A program made the position numbers and the translations under genes. A stretch of DNA of 30,092 nucleotides from JBAZCI01 sp041671025 (GTDB lineage Bacteria > Patescibacteriota > Patescibacteriia > UBA10025), in NCBI GenBank assembly GCA_041671025.1, contig JBAZCI010000013.1:1-30092 (forward strand), given 5' to 3'. Numbering within the stretch: the first letter of the stretch is position 1; every line of letters starts with the position of its first letter. The notes under the pieces were generated by a model. It was not told the DNA's origin, did not search any database, and was given only the letters and a program-made list of their open reading frames with translations. Of this stretch, positions 15,028-21,665 are shown one piece after another.

Positions 15028-17453
15028 ACGGGGAATAGTAACATAGTCGTAGTCCCGTCGCCGTTAATTTGAACTGACGAATTTGACGGGGTATATCCGT
15101 CGCGCGTGATATCCAATGTATACGTAGCTGACTCGAGATCAGGAAAAAATACCTGTCCGGGCGGAGTGCACCCCGACGTATACACCAGAGCGATGTCGCT
15201 GAGTGTCGGAGTATAAAATGTGTCGACTGTCGATAAGTATACTTTATATTTTACATACCGATGTCCGCTCAGTGCCTGGGGAAGCTGTGCGCCGCTGACC
15301 GTAAAATAAGTTGCCGATGTTCCGTCGGGACCGACAAAATCCCATGTCGTTCCGTCATCGTTTGTAGCAATCTGTAAACGAACGCTTTCAGATCCAGTCT
15401 CCAGTTGCTGCGAAGACGGAGCCCAGGTTAAAAGCGAAAATTCGCTCTGAGATCCGGTGTCGTATGATGAAGATATGAGTGACCCTGTCGACTGGTAGGC
15501 GGTAAATTCGTAGTTTACCGATACTGCATCAACAATCGGACTGACGAGCGGAGACGATGTACTGAGTACCAGTCTAAAACGCAAATCGTTGCCGACAAGC
15601 GAGAAGACATGCTCGACATTAGGAGTGACTTCGTCGTAGGTGAGTCCGCCATCGTTGGAAAGGTAGTATTGTATTGTCTGGCCGTTTGTGGAGTCGACTG
15701 CTGAAAGGGTTGCGGCAGTGATACTTCCGCTTGTGGGATTTAACGTAAGCGACTGTACAGTGCCCGGCGAAACAAATTCACCTGCACTTTGCACCAATTC
15801 TACATTGCCTCCTCCGTCCCAATCAGCCGTTGTGTTCGGCACATCCTTTCTGTCAACGGTACTGAAATCTTCACTGACTGTAGGCGAAGTTACGGACGAA
15901 ACGAGACGAATCTGTCCTCCTGTTCCTGAGTCGTCAATATGACCGTCCTGCGAATCATATTTGTGTATTTCAGAGAATATTGGCTGTCCTGCGCCACCAC
16001 TCCAGTCTGTCTGCGCGAAAAATCCTCTTCCGCTTGTTTTAGTCTGGTCATATCCCACCTTGGTCAATTGAACCTGGGCGTCATTGACCGTAAGTCCGGT
16101 ACTCGCGTCCTGCACGGTGACAAGCAAGGAATTGTCGGAGTTAGGGTGTAATACGAGGGTAGTCGACGCTTGGGTACCAGGTAGCATATGCAGGGCTCCA
16201 GGTGGAATAATACCCCCAACATCTTTTGTCGGCTCCTGAAGCAGTAGAGTGTAGTTATCCCATTCCAATCCGCCAATTTGCGTTAATCCGTTTGCGTCAG
16301 TTTGATGTGACTGCGCATATTTAATCGTGTCTGGGTTTTGGCCTATTAACTTTTCTCCAATCAGATCAAAGTCAACAAGGGGTTCTGGGGTACAATTCTC
16401 CCCTATCGTGTTGACGGCGAGCGTGCTAACAAGATCAATGCCAAAACTCACATCAGTCACATCGCCAGCGATTACAGAAACGTCTGGCTTTGAAGGGTTT
16501 GGCAGCTGCGCCGAAGATGCGTATGTTTGATCGCTTGAATATCCTACTTTACCCACGGTTACGTGGTACTGGTTCTGAGCGGGAGGTAAGCCAATGACCT
16601 GCAGTTCTCCGTTCACATCGGTGATGTTAATGATATTGATTGCGGGAACGACCACAGAATTGGTAATGTGTACATCTGCATTTGCAATGGGCTGTCCCGA
16701 CGCGCCAAAAACATGAACAAACAGTGAGCCTGTTCCATCTTCAGCTTCGACACCTTTTGGACTAAACCGGCTCGAAAGTGTGAAACTCTCCCCGGCTCCC
16801 CAGCTCACCGTAACCTCGCCACGCTTGTAGTCACTCGGCGCTGTATCTTTTGGCTTTCCCTGGATTGTACCTTGAGCATTACCATCGAACGGGTCATCTA
16901 TGTAATCAATGCGGGTAGCTACAGTGAAACTTTGTTGCCCTTCAGTTATTGTTTGACTCGCGGGGATCGAACCTGAAGGCCAACCTGTGGTTGTTCCCAA
17001 TTGACCGTAGGGAAGATTTCTCAAAATTTCAATCTGTTGATTTGCGACCCCTCCTGCAATGATCCGTACTTTTGCTCGTCCGAGAAGGCTGAACGAGGAT
17101 ATGAGTATACTGACTAGCGAAACGCCGACTGTAGCCAAAATACCCACGGTAATTAAGGTTTCAATCAACCCAATCCCCTTCTTACCGGCTACACCGCTAT
17201 GCGCATCTTTTCGGAAAGTTGAAAAAATAAATCCGAACCGCACTGCTACAGCCGTAATGATAAAAAAAATGAGTAACGAAAAAAGGATAATAAAATATCC
17301 GAGAAAAGCGCTTGAACCTAAAGACTGCCCTCGTACTATTGCAGAGAGCTGCCACAAGCTGACACTGAAGGCCAACAGCATAATCGCAGACCCAGCTGCC
17401 ATGATTTGGGCAAAGCGATTGCGCTTTCTTTTTATGATTTTGTGTTCCTCCAT
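15024..17453 (-). CDS. large prepilin with two-helix N-terminal membrane leader
   Basis: An 809-residue protein. Residues 1-17 are basic, followed by two membrane helices (about 18-40 and 50-72), then a basic loop RKDAHSGVAGKKG. After that comes a complete class III prepilin signal, cleaved after G93 before IGLIETLITVGILATVGVSLV with Glu at +5. The mature part has Ig/carboxypeptidase-regulatory-like modules (GSLFVHVFGASGQPIANADV, SLLVTVQDASTGLTVNDAQV), a central discoidin- or beta-sandwich-like region, and a last module YTLDITRDGYTPS. First gene of the minor-pilin operon. ATG at 17453 is chosen because a strong promoter sits just upstream and overlaps any longer start. A GTG in VRFGF, immediately after the second helix, is an alternative start that would give an ordinary short prepilin leader. 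Confidence 0.82.
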   Translation of the reverse strand: MEEHKIIKRKRNRFAQIMAAGSAIMLLAFSVSLWQLSAIVRGQSLGSSAFLGYFIILFSLLIFFIITAVAVRFGFIFSTFRKDAHSGVAGKKGIGLIETLITVGILATVGVSLVSILISSFSLLGRAKVRIIAGGVANQQIEILRNLPYGQLGTTTGWPSGSIPASQTITEGQQSFTVATRIDYIDDPFDGNAQGTIQGKPKDTAPSDYKRGEVTVSWGAGESFTLSSRFSPKGVEAEDGTGSLFVHVFGASGQPIANADVHITNSVVVPAINIINITDVNGELQVIGLPPAQNQYHVTVGKVGYSSDQTYASSAQLPNPSKPDVSVIAGDVTDVSFGIDLVSTLAVNTIGENCTPEPLVDFDLIGEKLIGQNPDTIKYAQSHQTDANGLTQIGGLEWDNYTLLLQEPTKDVGGIIPPGALHMLPGTQASTTLVLHPNSDNSLLVTVQDASTGLTVNDAQVQLTKVGYDQTKTSGRGFFAQTDWSGGAGQPIFSEIHKYDSQDGHIDDSGTGGQIRLVSSVTSPTVSEDFSTVDRKDVPNTTADWDGGGNVELVQSAGEFVSPGTVQSLTLNPTSGSITAATLSAVDSTNGQTIQYYLSNDGGLTYDEVTPNVEHVFSLVGNDLRFRLVLSTSSPLVSPIVDAVSVNYEFTAYQSTGSLISSSYDTGSQSEFSLLTWAPSSQQLETGSESVRLQIATNDDGTTWDFVGPDGTSATYFTVSGAQLPQALSGHRYVKYKVYLSTVDTFYTPTLSDIALVYTSGCTPPGQVFFPDLESATYTLDITRDGYTPSNSSVQINGDGTTTMLLFPV

Positions 17454-17473
17454 GATACGCGTATTCGAATGTG

Positions 17474-17502
17474 AGTATACCACAAATACCGACATTTATC
17501 AA
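17474..17502 (-). promoter_or_regulatory. promoter of the minor-pilin operon
   Basis: Minus-strand TTGATA (17497-17502) and TATACT (17474-17479) are exactly 17 bases apart, and the -10 is also extended (TGG). The -10 ends 20 bases before the ATG at 17453. It separates the pilin operon from the translin gene upstream. Confidence 0.7.
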
Positions 17503-17533
17503 TCGGCAGGACTCAGGTGACTACAAAACGCAG

Positions 17534-18085
17534 CTAGACCTTCATGCGGTAGTGAATTTCTTCAATTTTATGGAGATTGCGCTGAGCCTCATCAAACTTC
17601 TGACGTAAATAGCCGGTAAGATTGAGCATCACAAGATCATCGACAATGTGAGTGACAATATTTTTTAGTCTTACGACTTCAACGAGATGCCCATTGGTTG
17701 CACTCAGCGTCGCTCTCCGTACGCATTCTCCGGTTGCATCAGCAAGTCCGCCAATATACTCTTCATCAGAAACAGCAAATGTATGAAGCGCCGGTACCTT
17801 GCCCGTGTTAAACACACTGAGGCAGATTTGCGCTTCTGCGTACTCTTCAAATGCGGCCTTTATCCCGCCATCGTAGCGCACAGAAGGGAATTTGCGAGTT
17901 AGACGTAGAATGCGCTTCAAAAAACTATCTGCGATACGAATACACGCACGTGCGCCTGCATCATCATCCCGTTGCAGGCAAAAAATAGCTTTTTTGGATG
18001 AGCGTAACGCTTCCTGCGAAAGTGAAAAAGCCGTGTGTCGATTTCTTTGAAGCTGAGTAAAGGATGTTCGTAAACGGGTATTCAT
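17534..18085 (-). CDS. translin-family protein
   Basis: A 183-residue, all-helical, basic protein. Two stretches match the translin fold signature: AAFEEYAEAQICLSVFNTG (compare QEYVEA in translin) and DEEYIGGLADATGECVRRAT (compare YLLGLADLTGELMRRA). Translin family members bind single-stranded nucleic acid; eukaryotic translin with TRAX forms an RNA-processing octamer, and archaeal homologues exist. The TRAX catalytic acidic set is not obvious here, so nuclease activity should not be assumed. It is the last gene of the xseA-xseB operon, three bases after the acidic protein, which places it with single-strand DNA degradation. Confidence 0.75.
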   Translation of the reverse strand: MNTRLRTSFTQLQRNRHTAFSLSQEALRSSKKAIFCLQRDDDAGARACIRIADSFLKRILRLTRKFPSVRYDGGIKAAFEEYAEAQICLSVFNTGKVPALHTFAVSDEEYIGGLADATGECVRRATLSATNGHLVEVVRLKNIVTHIVDDLVMLNLTGYLRQKFDEAQRNLHKIEEIHYRMKV

Positions 18086-18088
18086 GCC

Positions 18089-18346
18089 CTATTCTTCAGA
18101 ATCTTCGCTATGCTCCGGGAAGACTTCCGGCTCTGCATCCTCCGAAGTTTGCCAGTACATTCGCTCAAGTCCTTCACGAAGGGCCTTAGTATCTTCATCT
18201 TCAGTCATTAGCCCTTTATCGATCCGTTCATCGATCACTTCATCTACGCATTCCGTATATTCTTCATACGAAGTCAATGAAGCGTCGCGCATCTTGTTAC
18301 GGCTCGCGCTGTAGATTTCTCCTAGTAGTGTTGGTGCCTCTTCCAT
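18089..18346 (-). CDS. small acidic protein in xse operon
   Basis: An 85-residue, strongly acidic, probably helical protein; the last 17 residues are mostly Glu, Asp, Ser and Pro. No family is recognised, and there is no membrane or secretion signal. It is tightly packed between xseB (18 bases) and the translin gene (3 bases). The acidic tail next to a basic nucleic-acid-binding neighbour could suggest a protein partner or DNA mimic, but that is speculation. Confidence 0.7.
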   Translation of the reverse strand: MEEAPTLLGEIYSASRNKMRDASLTSYEEYTECVDEVIDERIDKGLMTEDEDTKALREGLERMYWQTSEDAEPEVFPEHSEDSEE

Positions 18347-18364
18347 ATGTTTTAATAATTATAA

Positions 18365-18595
18365 TTATGTATTTTCCGTTTTTGTTCGGTACTCACCGTC
18401 AAATTTCTTTCTGATGGTTTCAACTTTGTTCTCCACGTCCTGCAATTTTGATTTGAGCATCTGAGCAAGTTCAAGGCCGCGCTCAAATTTTTTTACACCC
18501 TCATCAAGGTCCATTGACGATGCTTCGAATGAGCGTGTTATCGCCTCGAGCTCTTCGAATGCTTTTGCAAAATGTATGTGTGAATCTTTTTTCAT
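18365..18595 (-). CDS. xseB: exodeoxyribonuclease VII small subunit
   Basis: A 76-residue protein with the XseB helix-hairpin: FAKAFEELEAITRSFEASSMDLDEGVKKFERGLELAQMLKSKL. The segment from LEAI through L-D-E to FERG matches the family. The small subunit wraps the coiled-coil tail of XseA to form the bidirectional single-strand exonuclease VII. It starts 10 bases after the xseA stop, the usual order and spacing. Confidence 0.94.
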   Translation of the reverse strand: MKKDSHIHFAKAFEELEAITRSFEASSMDLDEGVKKFERGLELAQMLKSKLQDVENKVETIRKKFDGEYRTKTENT

Positions 18596-18605
18596 AGTGT
18601 ATCAA

Positions 18606-19838
18606 TTATTCAATAGTTGAATGTATTATCCCGTTAGCCACTTGTGTTTCCATGTGATCACCGGGATGCACTCCCTTTTTTACACGGATAACTTTCCCGG
18701 CGACTCTGCTGATACTATACCCGCGTTCAATCGTTGATTGCGGAGAAAGTGCGTGCAAAAGTGTGCGCTGGTGTTTGAGTGTTTCCTTTGCCCGAGAGAG
18801 TGAATGCGTGATGTGCTGAGTGAGCCGCGCAATCATGGTATCAAGAGCCTGCTGTTTAGTCGATAGTCGGTGAAAAAAAATCTTGTACGTTTGCGAAAAA
18901 TTAGCTGCTACATCCCGTATACGCTGAGTTTCCTTTCGTACGGCATATTCGATTTTATGGAGAGATTCTTGTACGCGCGTTCGATGCTGGGTCACAGAAT
19001 TCATGAAATTATCCTCCATGTTGATACACATGGTGTCTATTTGAAATAGAACTTCCCGACGATCCGGGACCACGATTTCAGCCGCATGAGAAGGTGTTGA
19101 TGCCCGTCGATCGGCAACGAAGTCCGCAATAGTCCAATCGCGCTCATGCCCTACTCCGCAGACAACAGGCGTCGATGATGAAAATATTGCACGGGCAACA
19201 TCTTCAGAATTAAACGTCTGCAGATCTTCCAGCGAACCGCCGCCACGGGTAAGAATGATAACATCTACATGTTCCTGCTCTTTGAAGTATTCAAATGCAC
19301 GCACAATTTGGGCGATTGACCCGGGACCTTGTACGGAACACGGAATAAACCGCACTGCAACTCCTGACCAACGATTTTTCATTACGCGCAAAACATCTGT
19401 GTAGGCGGCTGCATCAGACGAAGTGATTAGTCCGATTTTTGACGGAAAGCGGGGTAAAAGACGTTTGCGCGATACATCAAACAATCCTTCCTGCTCAAGT
19501 TTTGCTTTTAATGCTTCAAAAGCTTTATGAAGCGCTCCTGCACCGACAAGTTCGATTTCTCTCACGCGAATATGGAACTTGCCGGACGTTTTGAACAGGG
19601 ACGCTCGGCCGTATACCCGTATTTCCATCCCCTCTTCAAGTATCGTCTTTAACTCTGATGCCATCATGAAGCACAGCACGCGAGAGCTTTTGTCTTTGAG
19701 CTCAAAAAAAATAAGACGCTCTTGAGCTTTACGAAATTCAACCACTTCACCTTGAATCGCAATCTCCCCTAAACCGTCTTCCAGATATAGTTTCGCCGCA
19801 CCGACAAATTCAGATACTGTGTATATTTTTTCCGGCAT
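18606..19838 (-). CDS. xseA: exodeoxyribonuclease VII large subunit
   Basis: Catalytic subunit of exonuclease VII, 410 residues. Domain order: N-terminal OB-fold (YTVSEFVGAAKLYLEDGLGEIAIQGEV), catalytic domain with KIGLITSSDAAAYTDVL, IILTRGGGSLEDLQTFNSEDVARAI and CGVGHERDWTIADFVADRRASTPSHAAE, then a long coiled-coil helix and a short C-terminal segment (SPQSTIERGYSI). All hallmark motifs look intact. It heads the operon xseA-xseB-acidic-translin. A weak promoter-like pair (TTGTAG and GAAAAT, 17 bases apart) ends about ten bases before the ATG. Confidence 0.96.
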   Translation of the reverse strand: MPEKIYTVSEFVGAAKLYLEDGLGEIAIQGEVVEFRKAQERLIFFELKDKSSRVLCFMMASELKTILEEGMEIRVYGRASLFKTSGKFHIRVREIELVGAGALHKAFEALKAKLEQEGLFDVSRKRLLPRFPSKIGLITSSDAAAYTDVLRVMKNRWSGVAVRFIPCSVQGPGSIAQIVRAFEYFKEQEHVDVIILTRGGGSLEDLQTFNSEDVARAIFSSSTPVVCGVGHERDWTIADFVADRRASTPSHAAEIVVPDRREVLFQIDTMCINMEDNFMNSVTQHRTRVQESLHKIEYAVRKETQRIRDVAANFSQTYKIFFHRLSTKQQALDTMIARLTQHITHSLSRAKETLKHQRTLLHALSPQSTIERGYSISRVAGKVIRVKKGVHPGDHMETQVANGIIHSTIE

Positions 19839-20136
19839 ATAGGGTATTTTCCCTTAAAACAAAAAAAACTACAAGATGAACACTTTTATTGCTCAAAAAT
19901 ATCAAAAAAACATGACATGAGACCGTTGATCAGTGAATTCTCGCTGTGCTTACTGGTAAACACGACTTATCCACCGTGCAACGCTGCTACGGCACAGTTG
20001 CGTACTTGACAGGAAGGCGGTCTGCGGAAGTAAAGTTAAGTCGCCCAAAAGGGCACATTGACATATGGTTCTCGGGCCTTAAGTAAAAGGCGCGTGAGTT
20101 TGTCGTCGGATGACATCTTGAGAGGAGTTGATGACA
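19839..20136. other. 298-base divergent intergenic region
   Basis: Lies between xseA (-) and the orphan membrane gene (+). On the plus strand there are two TTGACA hexamers (around 20007 and 20059), each followed 16-17 bases later by AAGTAAA, like two tandem weak promoters with poor -10 boxes. Short stems are visible: GCAAC/GTTGC at about 19979-20004, GCCC-AAAA-GGGC at about 20043-20054 and GCCTT/AAGGC at about 20079-20094. No known RNA family, tRNA or ORF was recognised. Confidence 0.4.
20122..20127 (+). promoter_or_regulatory. Shine-Dalgarno deciding the orphan membrane gene start
   Basis: GAGGAG lies nine bases before the ATG at 20137. An in-frame ATG at 20131 and a TTG at 20128 are too close to it, so 20137 is preferred. 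Confidence 0.65.
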
Positions 20137-20577
20137 ATGAAAAAGAACGGCGTGCTCACGATAGGCAGACTGAAATCAGCCTCCCTGTTGATTTTTTGTG
20201 TGATCTGGTCGGCCCTCCAGTTCACAATGTGTTTGACTGAATTCTTGTATACCGACAAGTTTACAGTCCCGGCCGAAATGCCTTTTGTCTACGTTCTGCT
20301 GTTCCTGCTGTATGTGGAAGTCGAACAGTGGCTTCGGCGTCAGTGGAAACACGACACAGGAGAACTTTTCCTTATCGGATGGTGGTTCGCGATGTTAGTC
20401 ATGTATGTGATAGAATTTGCCACCATTTCGAAGTATAGCGTACCGAGGCGCATGGTTGAGACGTGCGTGCTTATGCTCGTACCGTTTGTCCTTGGTATTT
20501 TTTCAAAGGTTATGCATAAGCGCAACGCACGCAAACAGCATGCATACCCTCACGGTCGAACATTGTCCCGTAGGTAA
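20137..20577 (+). CDS. four-helix membrane protein of unknown function
   Basis: A 146-residue protein with four hydrophobic helices at about residues 14-37, 48-66, 77-97 and 107-126, short loops, and a basic, His/Arg-rich C-terminal tail (HKRNARKQHAYPHGRTLSRR). Two helices carry Glu (TEFLY, VEVEQWL). No family is recognised. The gene is flanked by genes on the other strand and has its own Shine-Dalgarno, long upstream region and a possible downstream partner ORF at 20609, so it looks like a separate small locus. Function cannot be assigned. Confidence 0.7.
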   Translation: MKKNGVLTIGRLKSASLLIFCVIWSALQFTMCLTEFLYTDKFTVPAEMPFVYVLLFLLYVEVEQWLRRQWKHDTGELFLIGWWFAMLVMYVIEFATISKYSVPRRMVETCVLMLVPFVLGIFSKVMHKRNARKQHAYPHGRTLSRR

Positions 20578-20608
20578 CATCGTCTTTGGGATGAAAGGAT
20601 TTTGAAAC

Positions 20609-20764
20609 ATGAAAGATATCACTGCGCGTGATACCCGGAACCATATACGACGGCTGGAGAGTTGCATACACATGTATGCGCAGACTCTCCAGCCGGCCAA
20701 TAATTCACTTTTTGACGTCAAACGACCCACCGTATTTTACCCTGGGCATTGTACTATTTCATGA
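20609..20764 (+). CDS. possible 51-residue ORF with Shine-Dalgarno
   Basis: ATG at 20609 is preceded by AAAGGA with nine bases of spacing, the same spacing as the gene before it, and the frame ends at TGA 20762-20764, five bases before the end of the convergent glycosyltransferase. The predicted peptide starts MKDITARDTRNHIRRLESC, is soluble and resembles nothing I know. A 45-base hairpin (20651-20695) lies inside it, which argues for either an unusual gene or a non-coding element. Confidence 0.35.
   Translation: MKDITARDTRNHIRRLESCIHMYAQTLQPANNSLFDVKRPTVFYPGHCTIS
20651..20695. repeat. long near-perfect hairpin
   Basis: CGGCTGGAGAGT (20651-20662) pairs perfectly over 12 bases with ACTCTCCAGCCG (20684-20695). 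Inside, GCATAC (20664-20669) pairs with GTATGC (20674-20679) around the loop ACAT, leaving only a T opposite GCAG as an asymmetric internal loop. No T-run follows on either strand, so it is not a classical terminator. Confidence 0.85.
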
Positions 20765-20768
20765 GGAG

Positions 20769-21527
20769 CTACTGCGTCTTCCGTTTTTTTGTAATCTGCC
20801 TTACGAATTTAAATGTCGCAACGCCGATTCGCGGCAGTCGCCAAGGCTGACGGACAAGGCGGAAGAGCCACTCCAATCCTGCTGCTCTAAAAATCCACGG
20901 AGCCCTGCGGACCTTACCGGAAATATAGTCAAATAACCCGCCGACGCCTACTGCGATATGCACAGAAGGGATTTTTGACGCATACTCATAAATCCATTTT
21001 TCTTGTTTTGGATGACCAAATGCGACGAGCAGAATTTTCGGTTGCACAAGATTAAGGTGCTCAATCAGGTATTTGTGTTGTTCGTCGTCTGACGTGTCGG
21101 GGACGCCCTCATGGGGGTGCCGAAGACCTTCTTCGGCGCCGACGACGCGAAGACCAGGAAACTTTTTTTTAATACGTAATGCGGCTGCGTGTGCAACATC
21201 CTGCCCGCCTCCAAGAAAAAAGACTGGTACCTGCTCGTGTTCTGCTACATGCATGAGATGTGTAAGGAGATCGTATCCCGTCAGACGTTTGATACGGGTT
21301 CCGCTGTGTCGTGCAGCATACACAAGTCCGATTCCGTCAGGTACGCAAAGACTTGCCTCATCCAGTATGCGCGCATACGCATTATCTGTTTGAGCGTACA
21401 TAACGATTTCAGGATTGACTGTTACAATGTGATGAAGTTTTTTTTCACGAAGAAAACGATGAATGTAATCGTCAATCGTGTGTTGTGTAACTGTGTCTAC
21501 ACGGACATCAAGGATGCGCAGTGTCAT
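20769..21527 (-). CDS. WecG/TagA/CpsF-family glycosyltransferase
   Basis: GT26-family enzyme that transfers an N-acetylmannosamine-type sugar to a lipid-linked acceptor in cell-surface polymer synthesis. Family features in 252 residues: VTVNPEIVMYA (Thr36), CVPDGIGLVYA with the catalytic-type Asp64, VFFLGGG, LLVAFGHPKQEKWIYE and GVGGLFDYISGKVRRAPWIFRAAGLEWLFRL near the C-terminus. Thr and Asp positions agree with those known to matter in TagA. The frame is open to 21644, but the ATG at 21527 gives the family start MTLRILDVRVD. It is a single gene; the acceptor is unknown. Confidence 0.93.
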   Translation of the reverse strand: MTLRILDVRVDTVTQHTIDDYIHRFLREKKLHHIVTVNPEIVMYAQTDNAYARILDEASLCVPDGIGLVYAARHSGTRIKRLTGYDLLTHLMHVAEHEQVPVFFLGGGQDVAHAAALRIKKKFPGLRVVGAEEGLRHPHEGVPDTSDDEQHKYLIEHLNLVQPKILLVAFGHPKQEKWIYEYASKIPSVHIAVGVGGLFDYISGKVRRAPWIFRAAGLEWLFRLVRQPWRLPRIGVATFKFVRQITKKRKTQ

Positions 21528-21574
21528 ACGGGCAAACGAGTGCGTTAGATGTGTAATGTGTGTTTCATGTCCTA

Positions 21575-21583
21575 AGTATAGCA
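21575..21583 (-). promoter_or_regulatory. extended -10 promoter for the glycosyltransferase
   Basis: Minus-strand TGC-TATACT (TATACT at 21575-21580) lies 47 bases before the ATG at 21527. No good -35 is visible at the right distance. Confidence 0.4.
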
Positions 21584-21623
21584 AAAAATGGGTTGTACGT
21601 GCACAAATCAGTTTCAGAACCTC

Positions 21624-21652
21624 TCGACAAGGAGACGCCATCATGCTATCAT
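21624..21652 (+). promoter_or_regulatory. candidate promoter for the lysozyme-like repeat protein
   Basis: TCGACA (21624-21629) and TATCAT (21647-21652) are 17 bases apart. The -10 ends 13 bases before the ATG at 21666, the same short spacing as at other promoters in the window. Confidence 0.45.
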
Positions 21653-21665
21653 AATCGTTGCAAAC

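Noticed and set aside
16953..16985. On the minus strand GGTTCGATCCCCGCGAGTC looks like a tRNA T-arm and acceptor end.
   Set aside because: It lies inside the large prepilin coding sequence and no matching 5' acceptor strand or anticodon arm is present about 70 bases upstream.
17059..17520. 153-codon plus-strand open frame at the start of the pilin operon.
   Set aside because: Antisense to the prepilin leader and helix; no start signal or recognisable motif.
20651..20695. Hairpin considered as an integron attC site or a terminator.
   Set aside because: No attC core (GTTRRRY/RYYYAAC) at the ends, no integrase nearby, and no T-run after the stem on either strand.
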